DNA from: Chara braunii
Taxonomy: Eukaryota; Streptophyta; Charophyceae; Charales; Characeae
Direction of reading: 5' to 3'
Length of the DNA: 48,533 nt
NCBI GenBank assembly: GCA_003427395.1
Contig: BFEA01000167.1
Location: 1,015,084 to 1,063,616 of the forward strand
Position numbers and translations under genes: made by a program. Numbering within the stretch: position 1 is the first letter of the stretch; each line of letters starts with the position of its first letter. Below are positions 1-46,745 of the stretch, one piece after another. Under the pieces are notes generated by a model. The model was given only the letters and a program-made list of their open reading frames with translations. It ran no database searches and was not told the origin of the DNA.

Positions 1-689
1 GAGAGACTGAATGGCAAAATTGAAATATGGGTCAAATTGCGGCCGCGATCTATTTTGCAGTTGGAATGATTTTTTTTAATTTATTTAGCATTTTTCTTGG
101 AAGGATCACAACAAAATCTACGAGTACTCCGAGTTTCAGGTTTTTTCACGCATTCTTCTGAGCGTGAAAGCTCACTGAATTTGGAGTACTTTTTTAGTTG
201 GCCCAGGCATGGCTGAGTGGCAAAAATGGAAAATGTGCCGAATCGGTGCGGCGATTATTTCGTAGTGTAAATGATTTTTTGTAAATGTTCTATTATTATT
301 TCAGTGTAAATGATTTTTTGTAAATGTTCTATTATTATTTCTGGATAGAACACGACCTCATCTATGGATTCTCCAAATTTCAGATTTTTGTGCATGTTCG
401 TCTGAGCACAGAAAATTGCCAAAGTTGCCTCTTGCAAAACACCTATTTCGTTGTGCCTGACCTCCCTGTTTTGAGAAAACGGGGCTCAATGCCTGGGTCT
501 GAGGGCCCTTTTGCAGTTCACATGCCCACACTTCCTTTTGGGGTCCGCTTCTACCCGGGGACCGGTGCAATGCCCCCACTTCTTTTTGGGGTTCACTTCC
601 ACCCGAGGACTGGTCCTTCCTTTTTCCAAAAGTCCCAATTCTGAAAAACCTAGCTGTAGGTAGTCCACAATTTTGCCAAGGACCGGTCC
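1..689. other. Non-coding upstream DNA with a 39-bp duplication
   Basis: No recognisable gene. A perfect 39-bp tandem duplication occupies 264-302 and 303-341. The short open frames here lack family motifs and biased composition. Confidence 0.5.
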
Positions 690-1587
690 CCAAGAAACAT
701 TTGTCCCCTAAGAACCCACTTTGCGTCCTGGTCACCCGCCACCGAAAATGCGACACCTTGACACAGACGTGGAAGCACACTATACCGCAGCCTAAGGGCT
801 GCGAACAGCAAAAGCTCACACCTGACAATGTTGGAATAGTCTCATCATCATCAACAATGAACCAATGTCGACTTCCTATCTGGCGCTCAGTGCGCAGACC
901 ACAAATGGCAGATCCTATCTAGCCTATCTACAATGCCGCTGGTGACGTCAACAGCTCCCCGAAGTACATCTCGGCCAATGCCGTTCGCCTCAAGCACCAG
1001 GTATGTCTCACGCATCACTCACAACCTCGATCCCCCACACAGATGCCACGTGCACCCAACGACCACCATGCGCCCCATCCAGCATCTCGCAGGCCAGCTC
1101 GGCTATGGCTGCCTGCGTGTGCCCTGCAGCGCGTGGGCGCTTGCCAGCTGATTGCCCAAGCAGCGCTTGCGCAGCATGTAGCAAGTGCCCGAATGCCAAA
1201 TGCGGAGGCAGGCATTTTCCTATATGGAAGTGGCCTGCCTGCTGCATGCTGCCTGGCTGCATTGGGCCCCTGCCCAGAATCTTCCGGTAGGCCTCAAGTG
1301 TCTGAGCCCCGGTCCAGGAGAATCAGGCACAGGGCCTGGGGTGGTTACCCATGTCCAACTGCCAGTCGTCTGCGCGCAGTCCATGTCCCATGTCTAGCCC
1401 AGGGCCTGCCTCAGATACATTTGAAAAAGGCAGGCAGGGCCTGGGTTCTCTCAACCAACTGGCGCTGCGCAACTGCCTGAATTTCCCATTTGCGTGGAAA
1501 GCCCGAAATAGGCCTGCCTTCACTTAGGGCGGCCGATATTGCTGAAAACAGGGCCCGGTAGGGCTCATCGAGGCCTTGAGCCTCGCA
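690..1587 (-). repeat. Diverged solo LTR related to elements B and C
   Basis: Several blocks match the LTRs at 19589-20588 and 26083-27114 in the same order: a TGGCGCTCAGTGCGCAG-like block near 880, GACGTCAACAGC near 945, TTTCCTATATGGAAGTGG near 1217, CTTCACTTAGGGCGG near 1520 and a terminus GAGCCTCGCA ending at 1587. No internal region or second LTR flanks it, so it is best read as a solo LTR. The left boundary is only approximate. Strand follows the B and C orientation. Confidence 0.55.
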
Positions 1588-2390
1588 CTTACATTATTTT
1601 ATTTTTATTTCAAATTCTCAGCCAAAAGTTGTTTGGTTTGCTATTCTGCACAACATTTTTTTTTTTTTTTTTTTTTTTTTGTGGTGGGATATGGGCCGGG
1701 ATCCCGCCCGGCCCAGTTGCCCGACCGGGCGTCCCGGGCAGGTCCCGTGCCAGCTTTGTGGACCCGAGCGGCACGGCTGGTAGCCCAGATTGGAACTAAA
1801 AGAAAGGCAAAAATAAAAATAAAAAAAGGAACACCCCATCACTCCCTGGGCTTGCTGTTGTTAACAGTGATGACAATCCCTCTTACAGTCCGATACCCTT
1901 TTTTTTTGTGTGATTGAACTGGATGCTTATGTGTGCAGCAGTGATGAGAGGTTGGTGGACGATGTCTGCGAAGTTAGGCAAAGAGGAGAGGCCAACTGTG
2001 GTACTCTGCTATTGCCGAAGGATCTTCCGCAGAAGATGGCGACGGTGATGAAGGGAGGCTGTTTAGGGAGAGGATAAGAGATGGGGAAGTGGGAGGATAA
2101 GAGATGGGGAAATGGGAGGATAAGAGAAGGCAAGCGCACGATATACAGACCTGGGTTCAAACTCGATGAGAAACAAACAGAACATGGTGGCGTGTACTCA
2201 GTGGAGAGGCAGAATGATTGATGATTCTTTACTGCCATCTGTCAATTCTCTTTAGTGATCCAAGTGTCTACTCATCTTGTGTAGGCAGATTTGGGAGAGG
2301 GGGAGGAGGTCTGCTCGATTGTCGGAAGAAGTCTAAAATTACAGCAAGCTAGAAGAGGGGGGGGTCAGGGGGAGAGGGGGGGAGGGGGGG
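1588..2390. other. Intergenic DNA, no gene seen
   Basis: Holds a poly-T run (about 1657-1680), a GC-rich segment rich in CCCGGG-like short palindromes (1685-1790) and G-rich tracts (2350-2390). No supported coding region. Confidence 0.5.
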
Positions 2391-2745
2391 CAGGGAGGGA
2401 TGTGGAGGCGGTGGGGTGAAAGGAGGAAGGCGAGCAATACATAGACAATATATATTGTCATTCATTCTTTCTTTTGCGCTCTGATATTCATGTGACGATA
2501 TATATAGATATATAGATATATAGATATATTGTCAAACAGAACTGCCGACGGTAAAGCGTAGGCAGAGAGGGAGAGGGCAGGGAGGGATGTGGAGGCGGTG
2601 GTGTGAAAGGAGGAAGGCGAGCAATACATAGACAATATATATTGTCGTTCATTCTTTCTTTTGCGCTCTGATATTCATGTGACGATATATATATTGTTAA
2701 ACAGAACTGCTGACGGTAAAGCGTAGGCAGAGAGGGAGAGAAGAG
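2391..2745. repeat. 187-bp direct repeat, two copies
   Basis: Copy 1 is 2391-2577 and copy 2 is 2578 to about 2745. Both begin CAGGGAGGGATGTGGAGG and contain ACATAGACAATATATATTG and a run of GATATA. The copies differ mainly in the number of ATATAG units. They lie less than 300 bp upstream of the ATG16 start codon. Confidence 0.8.
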
Positions 2746-3018
2746 GACAACAAACGAGGGGCTGTGACAAAACTGTTTCGCCGGCGTTTCACTGACTGAC
2801 TGACTCATCAGCAGGAGGCTGAACCTTCTACAGTCTGCAGAGTCCCTTGACCAATTACATTGCAAGTGGTAATCCACCTTAACCCCGGTTGTGGTTAAGC
2901 ATCGACGACTGCCCAACAACTGTTACCCTTCTGAGGTGGTGGGGACCACCAACCACTTCCCCTTCAAGGTAGCTGTGTACATATATTGTCATTCTGTCTG
3001 CAGACAGAGAGACAGACA
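2746..3018 (+). promoter_or_regulatory. ATG16: ATG16 5' flank and leader, probable promoter region
   Basis: This is the unique-looking sequence between the 187-bp direct repeat and the start codon. A CCAAT box lies at 2851-2855. No clear TATA box is seen, and the transcription start cannot be placed by eye. Confidence 0.25.
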
Positions 3019-38098
<35,080 letters not shown>

Positions 38099-38239
38099 CT
38101 CCGCAACATGTGATCAGAAATCAATCACAGCAGAAAGGAAATGGAGATTGGTGGTTTCAGGTTTCATCTCAGAAGTGTGCATCATGTGTAAGAGTGACAT
38201 TTTTTTGTGTGTCAGGGAGTAGCAGGTCGGAGGTGCCTG

Positions 38240-38640
38240 TTGATTGTTGCCTCGCGGAAGGCATGCAGGAACCAAGCGGAAGGCGTGCGAGAGGGCATGC
38301 GGAAGGCGTGCAAGAGGGAGCGCAGATGAGTTTACTTACGTGCGAGAGGGCGCACGGAAGGCATTGGAAAGGGAGAGCGGAAGGCGTGCGAGAGGGGGCG
38401 TGGAAGGCATGCGAGAGGGCGCGCGGAAGTCGGGTGAGAGCCCCGTGTAAGGCAGGCGAGGGGCCCCGTGGAAGGCGGGTGAGGAGCCCCGCAGAAGGCG
38501 GGTGAGGGGCACTGCGGAAGGTGGATGGGGAGCCCAGTGGAAGGCGGGTGAGGAGCCCAGTGGAAGGCAGGCAGAGTCCCGCAGAAGCCGGGGGAAGCTG
38601 GGTGAGGAGCCCTGCGGAAACGGAGCCTAGGAGCTCCACC
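38240..38640. repeat. Minisatellite downstream of ATG16
   Basis: Degenerate GCGGAAGGCGTGCGAGAGGG units change into GTGGAAGGCGGGTGAGGAGCC units. It starts about 140 bp after the stop codon, so it may lie in the 3' UTR. AATAAA occurs at 38657-38662, but its use as a poly(A) signal is unproven. Confidence 0.8.
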
Positions 38641-38662
38641 AATGGCAGCGAGGAGAAATAAA

Positions 38663-39045
38663 AAAGAACGGGGAACAAGGCTGGCAACGAGGATGGCGAC
38701 GAATGTCAGGGGGAGGGCTCAAAAAAATTAGAAAGGGGCCTGTGAAGGAAGGAGGGCAGCTTACTCTCACAAAATTTTCCGTGTCTGGGTGCATCAGCGA
38801 GAGGAGTTCAGGGCATGGGAGGCTGGGCTAGTGCGCAGCGCTCGTGGCCCCCCTTGATAATCGTCCTGTGTATAAGGAGGTGTGTTGTGCCTCAAGATCG
38901 TGTGTATATATCCATACATGTCTTATGTGCATCATGGCTTGTGTGTGTGTACTAAAAGCCGTCGCAAACTGCGTATGGACCTCATTGCCGTGTATCTGTG
39001 GGCATTCAGTTGACTACGAGTCTCTATGACAGCCAATTACCGTGC

Positions 39046-39085
<40 letters not shown>

Positions 39086-39309
39086 AACTGCCAGTACTTG
39101 GCCTAGCTACTGAAGCTGAGCGTGAATATGCCCTGCGCGCCGATTTTTACCGAGCCTGCAGGGGGCGGGAACCAACATGGGACATTTGATGCTTGGCACA
39201 GGTACCACCCTTATTCTGGACCTGCTGCCAGCAGCTGGAATGTAAAGAGGCGATAGTTTTGTCGTTTCCACTCGTGTACATGAAACTAGCCTGGGCAGAA
39301 GTGCAGCCG
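38663..39309. other. Intergenic DNA, no gene seen
   Basis: Includes a 40-base poly-T run (39045-39084). The sequence after it (GCCAGTACTTGGCCTAGCTACTG...) resembles the left end of the 42386 inverted-repeat element. Confidence 0.5.
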
Positions 39310-40090
39310 GATCCATCTTGAAAGATCTCTTTGAATNCTCCCCGCCACTCACGGGGAGCAGAAGCACAAACAGCTGCAAAAGGAAAACAAAAAAACAAAA
39401 AAAAAACAAAGGGAAAAGAGGTACCAAGCTCTGAACCTGATTTCCCTCAGATACATCCACTGCTGCAGCGAAGTGCAGCCAGATGCATTCTGGAAAGTCA
39501 AAAAGCAAAGGGAAAAGAGGTACCAAGCTCTGAACGTGATCGCCCTCGGATACATCCGCTGCTGCAGCGACGTGCAGCCAGATACATTCTGGAAAGTGCT
39601 ACGTCACATTGAAGCCCAGATACATTCTGGGAAGTGCTACGCCACATTGAAGCCCTGGAATTGAAACGGTTGGCACTCATTGAATGCTCCCCGTCTCTCA
39701 CGGGGAGCAGAAGCACAAACAGCCGAGATAGCCGAGATACTACTTCCAAAAAAAACAAAAACAAAAACGAAAAAAAAGGGGAAAGAGATAACAAGCTCTG
39801 AACGTGATTGCCCTCAGATACATCCTCTGCTGCACCAAAGTGCAGCCAGATACATTCTGGAAAGTGCTACATCACAGTGAAGCCCTGGAAATGAAACGGT
39901 TGGCAAGCATTGAATGCTCCCTGTCTCTCACAGGGAGCNGAAGCACAAACAGCCGAGATACTGCTTCAAAAAAGAAAACAAAAAAACAAAAAAAAAGGGG
40001 AAAAGAGATACCAAGCTCTGAACGTGATTGCCCTCAGATTCATCCACTGTGCCCACAAGGGCAGCCAGATACATTCTAAGACGTGCTAAC
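39310..40090. repeat. Irregular tandem array with poly-A-rich spacers
   Basis: Three or more partial copies of a roughly 210-270-bp unit. Each has a CTCCCCGTCTCTCACGGGGAG-like hairpin (near 39342, 39683, 39914), an A-rich stretch, CCAAGCTCTGAAC(G/C)TGAT and CAGCCAGATACATTCTGG. Ambiguous bases occur at 39337 and 39939. Confidence 0.85.
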
Positions 40091-40408
40091 GTCACAGGGA
40101 AGCCCTGAAATCCGAAGGGCTGGCGTACACTCATGAACAACGAGTTTTCTTCCAAAAAAAAAGAAAAAGAAGCTGACGTACACTCGTGAAAAATGAGTTT
40201 TCTTCCCAAAAAAAAGAAAAAGAAAGAAAAACAACGATTTCTTTTCTTTTCTCTTTTTCCCCTGGTCGCCTTCAGCCTCCGTCCGCTCGTTTCCACATAG
40301 CACAGCACCAGGACATTTTACAGTCCATTTGCCCCGTTTCTGTGGGCCCACGCATGTCCTCCTCCAATGCACTGCTGGGCCTTCCCCGAACCCCGAAAAC
40401 TGCGGCGC

Positions 40409-40520
40409 GTTAACGGGGAAGGCCCGCGGCCCATGTATGGGCCAAGTACTGGTGGTTTAAATGTGTCATTTGTTTAAATGCGCTAGGCCCATACATGGGC
40501 CGCGGGCCTTCCCCGTTGAC
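40409..40520. repeat. Near-perfect 35-bp inverted repeat (hairpin)
   Basis: Arm 1 40409-40443 and arm 2 40486-40520 are complementary at 34 of 35 positions, with a 42-base spacer that contains the AGTACTGGTGGTTTAA motif. Each arm is itself partly palindromic (GGCCCATGTATGGGCC). Confidence 0.9.
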
Positions 40521-40776
40521 TGGCCTAGCGCAGTTGGGATACCTATCAACCATTGAAACACAGACCTGAGTTTGAATTCCAATGGAATTCAAAGGAGTAA
40601 GAATAGTTTAAAAAAGTAAAAATAGTAAAATGCCTCTGAATTGTAGTCTTGACAAAAGTAAATAAATGATGAGGGAGTAAAGGGGGCGGGGCGGGGGGAA
40701 CGGGAGGAGCCTCTTTTGGGAAAAAAGAACAAAAAAGAGAATTACTGTGCTGATGTGGTGGAAAGCTGGAACACCC

Positions 40777-40807
<31 letters not shown>

Positions 40808-41257
40808 TGGAACAGTTATTAACTTGTAAGAAATGTAACTAGGATGATATTTGAGAAATACAATTGGAATTTGGAACAATAAATGGAAGAACTTGAAAGA
40901 AGACGATAAACTAGGAAATCGATTTTACCAGAAGAGTTTTGATGGTAGTATATTCTTGTGTGTAGGTGGTGGTCCCCACCACCCATGGTGGTCAGGCTCT
41001 TAGGCTGTGTAGTAGAGTGTTTAGGGTGTCTAGGGTGTGCATGGTGTGTTAGTAAAGCATGCTATGTTTTACGTCTGACCAGGGCGATGGTCCCCACGTA
41101 GCATGCCCTGTTTTTCAGTTTGCATGTTGGTTTGACGATCTACTGGCCGTGTTCCCCCCCCCCCTCTCTCATCCCCTCCCCCGCCCTCCTGGGTCTGCGG
41201 GGGTCTGTGCGATTTTTGAGGAAATAATGGTGGTTCAAGGTGTTATTAGGCGAGTCC
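40521..41257. other. Intergenic DNA, no gene seen
   Basis: Holds a poly-A run (40778-40803) and C-rich tracts (41154-41190). No recognised coding region. Confidence 0.5.
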
Positions 41258-41345
41258 AGTTGATGTAGCTCAGTGGCTAGAGCACCATGTTGGAAATGCG
41301 CATTGTGGTATGAGGCTGCGGGTTCGAAACTCAATTGCAGCCTTG
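41258..41345 (+). repeat. tRNA-like sequence, candidate SINE head or tRNA pseudogene
   Basis: An A-box-like TGTAGCTCAGTGGCTAGAGCA (D-arm GCTC/GAGC) is followed about 40 bases later by a B-box-like GGTTCGAAACTC. The anticodon and acceptor stems do not pair properly, so it is not a functional tRNA. Confidence 0.45.
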
Positions 41346-41569
41346 CGCATGGACACCGGCAGGGCGTTATAATGACGCACGGCTGGACAACACACACCCT
41401 TGGGCTGACCCATGGTAAGCCATTACAGACGCTGCCTGCGCACCACCCGAGGGTGGTCTATGGTGTTGTATGTCGGGTCTTGATACGTGGGTTGCATGCG
41501 GTTATGTTGCTCGTGGTTGTTCTGTTGATCTCTCCAGTCTGGCATATCACACACAGGTGCAGTTTGTTA

Positions 41570-41635
41570 TTGTTGCTCAAATGGTAGAGTCTTCAGGTCA
41601 CATGTCATAGATCACGGGTTTGAGTCTGGCTGGCA
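41570..41635 (+). repeat. Second tRNA-like sequence
   Basis: GTTGCTCAAATGGTAGAG (A-box-like) and GGGTTTGAGTCTGGC (B-box-like) are about 45 bases apart. Stem pairing is poor. Downstream sequence to about 41860 repeats GCCTTCGGGC and GCCTGCGGGC hairpins. Confidence 0.4.
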
Positions 41636-42385
41636 TGGGACTTTGGGGGGGTTCTTGTCCAGCTTGGCCTGTCATCTCGTCAATGAACACCTCTACATTG
41701 TATTTTGCACATATCTGGCCTTCGGGCATATACATCTCGCAATACAGTTACGCAAAGCACATATATAGCCTTCGGGCAGACACAAACATGGCTCGTGAAT
41801 ATATATACACAGCCTGCGGGCTCATACAAACATGCATAGCTATGATACCAGGCTGGGGGGGTCTATCAGGTACATGATGGGGTCTACCGATGCATGGATT
41901 AGCTCTAGGGTAGGGTAGGGTAGGGATATAAGTCGCTCCGGTTAGTCTGAGTTCCGCCGGGCCTTGGGTAAGTTAGGGGAAGGACGGTAGGATGTGTTCG
42001 TGGGTGCCGGCTTGCCTTGCTTAGGTACTGCTGGGTAGCCTCTCTGGATTGGGCCTGTAGAAGACTGCATGTGCATGAGCTTGGTGTCCGAAGTTCCCGT
42101 ACGGCAAGGTTCGTCCGCCTCCCCTTCCACTAGGGCTGGGGGATTGGCCCAGCCTTAGTGCTTGTTGTCACTGTTGTCTGGTCCAAGTTGCCCCTCGATA
42201 GTGGTATAGGGTAATGGTCCTGAGTGCTGGTCACACTGAGGTAGGATAGTAGGGACAGGTGGTGCGCTGGGAGTATTAACGTGGGGATGGGTAGGGTAGG
42301 TGGCCTATCCTGTCAGGACAACCATCGGCTGCCGCTGCCAGCAATCACCACGGGTCTGGTCCTTGGCCTCTACAACACCCTGGGC

Positions 42386-42592
42386 TTAAACCACCAGTAC
42401 CTCGCTCAGCTATTGAATCCGAGCCTCCCAGCACGCTGCGCGCCAAGTCCTGCCGAACCGCTGTCACAATTTTATTTTTCGTTTTGCCTGCGGCCTCCAG
42501 CCAATGCGGTCCGGCATGCTGAAGCCCAAATGGTGCGGCGCGTATACGGGAAGCACTGCGGCCGATAGCTGGGCCAGGTACTGGTGGTTTAA
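42386..42592. mobile_element. Inverted-repeat element (207 bp) with TTAAACCACCAGTACC ends
   Basis: The left end TTAAACCACCAGTACC then CAGCTATTG mirrors the right end: CGATAGCTGGGCC, then GGTACTGGTGGTTTAA. About 26 of the outer 30 bp match. No coding capacity, so MITE-like. Related termini occur at 4509, 23401/23585, 35410/35863 and 40446. Confidence 0.75.
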
Positions 42593-44400
42593 AAAAAAAC
42601 TTTTGGTCTTGTGGGTCATGCGAACAAGTTGCGTCCGAGTTCTCAGGCCTGAAATGCAGACCCAAGTTCGAATCCAGATGCAATCACATGAACAGAATTT
42701 GAAAAAAAAAACCAAAAACAAATTGCGCTCTTAAGTTCCCCTTGTGGAAGCAATGTGTGGGGACCACTAAGGTGGAGCGTTGCTTCTGGCGGCCTGATCA
42801 AGACTGAAGAGGTGGAGGTGGTTCGGCAATACGATCTTCGGTTACAACTCGACTCCTATTTGCAACTGTCATTCACTGCACTACCTGCTCAGTCAACCCC
42901 CCCCCCCCGGTGACAAGGGCAATCATTGCTGGCAGGCCAAACTCAGTTTTTGTGATCTCGAATGGGACGCTGGACCCTTTGTCGGGCGGCCGAAGGTCAG
43001 TCGGCCACCCGGAATTTGGCGGATTGACCCTTGGATTATTTGCCTAGAGAAGGATTGACCGAGATTTCCATCGGAGCCATCGGGAAAAATTAGGGGTCGG
43101 AAAGAGACCCCTAATATTCTCCATGTCAAGTATTGACACTGACCCTTGAAATAGACGAAAGGGACGGCCATGCCTGTCGCGCCTAGTACCTATTGTTTTC
43201 GTTCGTTCCGAGTCTGAAACCGAAGCGACTAGCCACGGGATGGGAATACGGGAATAGGCCTTGGCGCGTCTTTTCTGCATCATACAATTGGTGGGGAAAT
43301 AATGCCTCGGATTTTTATTAATTTTAATATCAAAATTAAATTTGGGAAAAATAACTGAAGATAATAGGAATGAGAATGATGGAATAATTGCTATTTATTT
43401 AAATTTTATCGGGATTCACTCTTGCGGAAATTATCCGTTATTTTCATTATTCCCGATGATGAAATTAAAAATGAGAAAAAAAATTAAGAATAACAAAAGA
43501 AAAGAAAACCAGTGATTATTTATTATTTGATTAAATTTTATTAAAATTATTCATGATGGGTTTTTGCTCGGAATTATTTAATTACCCCGAGTTTGGCGAT
43601 TCTTTCGATTTCCGGATAGTTGTGAACCCTCGCGTGATTTACCTGATTTGCCTGATTACTTGATTGCTACTCTCGTCGTAATCTGGGTATTTTGAGTGAG
43701 TGGGTCCACATGGTTGGTGTGGCACTACCGCTGTGGCTACTTTGGTACGTGCTTCATATTTTTGGAGTAGCCATTGGTTCGATTCGGGCACGTCACTCTG
43801 GTTCGGGGCAGACTCGGTACTATCACGGCGCTGCGTGGTACGATATGCGGCATCAAGCTGGTATGATATCGGGACAGGCTGCTATTCAGGTTCGGAGTTG
43901 GTACGGTATGGTGTTCCACGTTGGTTCGGTACGGTGCTGAATTGGGACAGGTACGGTACACTGGTTCAAGACAGGCTCGGCGCCAGTACGATACAGGTTA
44001 CTGCAGTTTGAGACGGTCGGCTCGGGTTCGGTACTGGTTCGGCATTGGTATGATGGACAGTGGCCTGTGCTAATATTCTGGTACGGTATCAGGTCTGGTA
44101 TGGATTCGCTGTGATACGGCTTGACGTGAGGATGGCCTGGGATGCTGTTTCGAAGTCGGTATGGTATGTGACCCGGTGATGATCTGGTACATTTCTGCTT
44201 CGACGCATTTTCTGTCTGGTTCAGTATTCGATTCCGCTGAGAACCCCTGCGGTTAGTCGAAGATGATGAAGTTACCTTTACAGTTCGGGTGTGGCTGGCT
44301 CAGCACCCAGTTTTCGCAGTTTGGTATGTTTATTCCAGGTATGGGCGAGCTCCTGTTTTGATCCTGCGGGGCCAAAATTCGGCCTAAACCTGCCCTACTG
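42593..44400. other. Intergenic DNA with GGTACGG-rich low-complexity part
   Basis: 42886-42980 is a dispersed-repeat copy (see 35586). 43300-43560 is AT-rich. 43780-44200 is enriched in GGTACGGTA and GGTTCGG words. No gene recognised. Confidence 0.5.
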
Positions 44401-46722
44401 AGTTAAATCTGCGGTACCACCGTGGCCACTTGTCCGACTGGTACCACTGCTAACACGGGCCCGGGAGTCCGGCTTGGGGAACTTCGGCCTCTTCGGCTGT
44501 GGCCAGTACAGCCGCTGCATATAGCTGACCAGGAGAACAGCAACGGGCATGCGGACTGGGGATGACAGACCCTCGCGCCAGGTGTACGCAGCGCCAATGA
44601 AATTTCGCCACGGCACGGATGACCGTTTCGTGGAAGCAAGCGATGGCTCCTCGGAGGGTGCGAAGACAAGCAAGTTCAAGCAGATGGTGAGCAAACACGC
44701 GGGAAGGTTGATCGGGGTTCGAACGAAACTGAGGGCGAATGCCAGGAGCCGGACAGCAGGAGCCGACTGGGTCAACTAACGTGTGCAGTGCTTTTGATGT
44801 GGCGTGGCCAGTTTGATCAGCAAAGGATTACTAGTCATCAGGTTCTTACCCAAGAGAGGGAGAGAGAAGGCTCGCTTATTAGTACTAGGGGCTTGAACAC
44901 ACGCAGACACTAGAGTAAGTAATAAAGCGCACAGACACAGGAGAGGAGATGAGGAGGGGCCTTGAACTGAGGACAACGTATGAGCGAGGGTACTTGATTT
45001 TGACCGCGCCCAGGTACATTTGAGTGTGGGCCAGTAAACACATCGCCTGGAGACGCAGGGATGTGATGATGCATGAATCACTTTGTGAGCTCAAGTCCTT
45101 TGTGCTTGCAATTAAGTGCGGGCTTTGAGGAATAAAGAAAATTTCAAAAAAAACGAATTCGCCAACGCAAATCTAACCGCGCTCCTCACGACGGTCGTCA
45201 GCTGGCGACAAGTGTAGCCGCGCGTTGCATTCACTGAGGGGGCATGACGGATCCAACGTGTGCACATCGGGAATAGCTTGAACAGCCAAGTCTGTATCAC
45301 ATTGCAGAGGGACTTCCTGACAACCATTTGAAGAACAAGCAAACAAGTATGTCTAACTGAGGAGGGAATGAACCCGCTGAATGGGTTGTCAAAGGTGTGA
45401 GCCGTGAGGCACAAGTACGTTGTTTGTTCTTAAAACACACCAGGGTAGGGGTTTGCAACCAGCTCGGGACGCCCTTGCTGCTCAGGTCATCGAAAAACCT
45501 GCTGGTTAAGACTGTCGATCATTTAAGGGGCGAGTCGGATGGCTGGTTCAGATGCAGTGAAAAATAACTCTGTGGTTGACACTGTCGAGTTCACACGGAG
45601 GTTGTCAAATGAATCGGGACTGTTCTCTAATCTGAACCCTTGGTCAGGGTGAATGACGCAACAAGACCAGAGACCGCTTGTTGGGAGGCTCGCTCATACG
45701 AGGGACACTTATAGAAACATCGTGCCTGCTGGTTGATTCCCTGACACGGTCCAATTCGGACCTGGTAACGCTCACGAGGTACATTAAAAAGAAAGGGGCA
45801 TTTTGGGGGTTGTTGTCATTTCATTCAATCTATTATCTACATTGTCACCAAAAAGAAATTTGGCGTAATCCCAATCAGCATTCTACATTGTATAGGAAGT
45901 GGAGGATGTGAGATAGGAATGAGAAAATGGGAAAACCGTGAACCTGTAGAAGAGGGAAAAGGTTAGAGGCTTAAAGATCAAACACAGGGGAAACAGTGCG
46001 TGAAGAAACGGGGTAAGCGCGGTCTGATGAGGGGACGCATTCTCCCTCATTCGTTGAGCTTTTAACTGAAACCCTGAGCAGCGAAAATTTCTCGTACTCC
46101 TTTTATATGAGACAAAACTAACTATTCTGGGTTCTCAAGTGGTTCACCGTTCGAAGGCCAATCTGCATCTGCTCAAGGGGAGCTTCAAAGCAGAGAGGTC
46201 AACCGCACAGGTTATGAAATGGCAAGAATTTGATTACGCTTGTGATAATCCTCGAGTGGGTGTTCTCTGTGACAGTGATGTAGGGTAATCCTGAAGCTGC
46301 GGCAGAACAATTAAGAGTGTTGGACATTCTGGGTTGCAGTAAAGGTTTGTACAAGTTTGAGTGTGTGTGTGATAAAGTGCCCCTCCAACCGCCTTGATTA
46401 CGCTGCTATTCCTAATTGTGGGTTGCTATTGTTAATGGTTTCAGGAACAGGATATAATCTGAACCTCCCACAAGTTAACAGGGGCTTCAGTCGGGGGTTC
46501 TGACGCGCAAGTTATCGATTTTATTTCTTTTCATTTTCCATTCATTATCAAAGTGGAATTGGACCTATCTCTGTCAGCTCTCCCATAGAAGAACGGCGGT
46601 CGGCGGAATTGCAGACTCCCTGTTGGTCGCTGAAGACCTCGGAAGCGGGGGCAGCGAGTGACAGGCGTTGTTGCCCTTGGCTTCAGCGAACAACGGGCGA
46701 CCCCTCCCCGGGTTTCCTCACA
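44401..46722. other. Intergenic DNA, possibly including an LTR
   Basis: No recognised coding region; an open frame at 44549-44779 has no family motif that I know. The right end, TTCCTCACA at 46714-46722, would be the end of an LTR if the primer site at 46728 is real; the left end of such an LTR is not identifiable without a second copy. Confidence 0.35.
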
Positions 46723-46727
46723 AACTT

Positions 46728-46745
46728 TGGCGTCGTTGCCGGGGA
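46728..46745 (+). promoter_or_regulatory. Primer binding site of tRNA-Asp type
   Basis: TGGCGTCGTTGCCGGGGA differs by one base from the complement of the plant tRNA-Asp 3' end, the primer site used by Athila/Tat-type plant gypsy elements. It follows a CA end by five bases. It implies an LTR to the left and a retroelement interior to the right, but no gag or pol is seen before the window ends. Confidence 0.6.

Noticed and set aside
38169-38687. Minus-strand Pro/Leu/Ser-rich frame and plus-strand Arg/Gly-rich frames
   Set aside because: Translations of a minisatellite with no independent evidence of coding.
43270-43310. ACAATTGGTGGGGAAA as another primer binding site
   Set aside because: Only a short TGGTGGG match to no specific tRNA that I can name, and no flanking LTR evidence.
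44549-44779. Candidate small basic protein
   Set aside because: No recognisable family or supporting context; length is within chance expectation for this composition.
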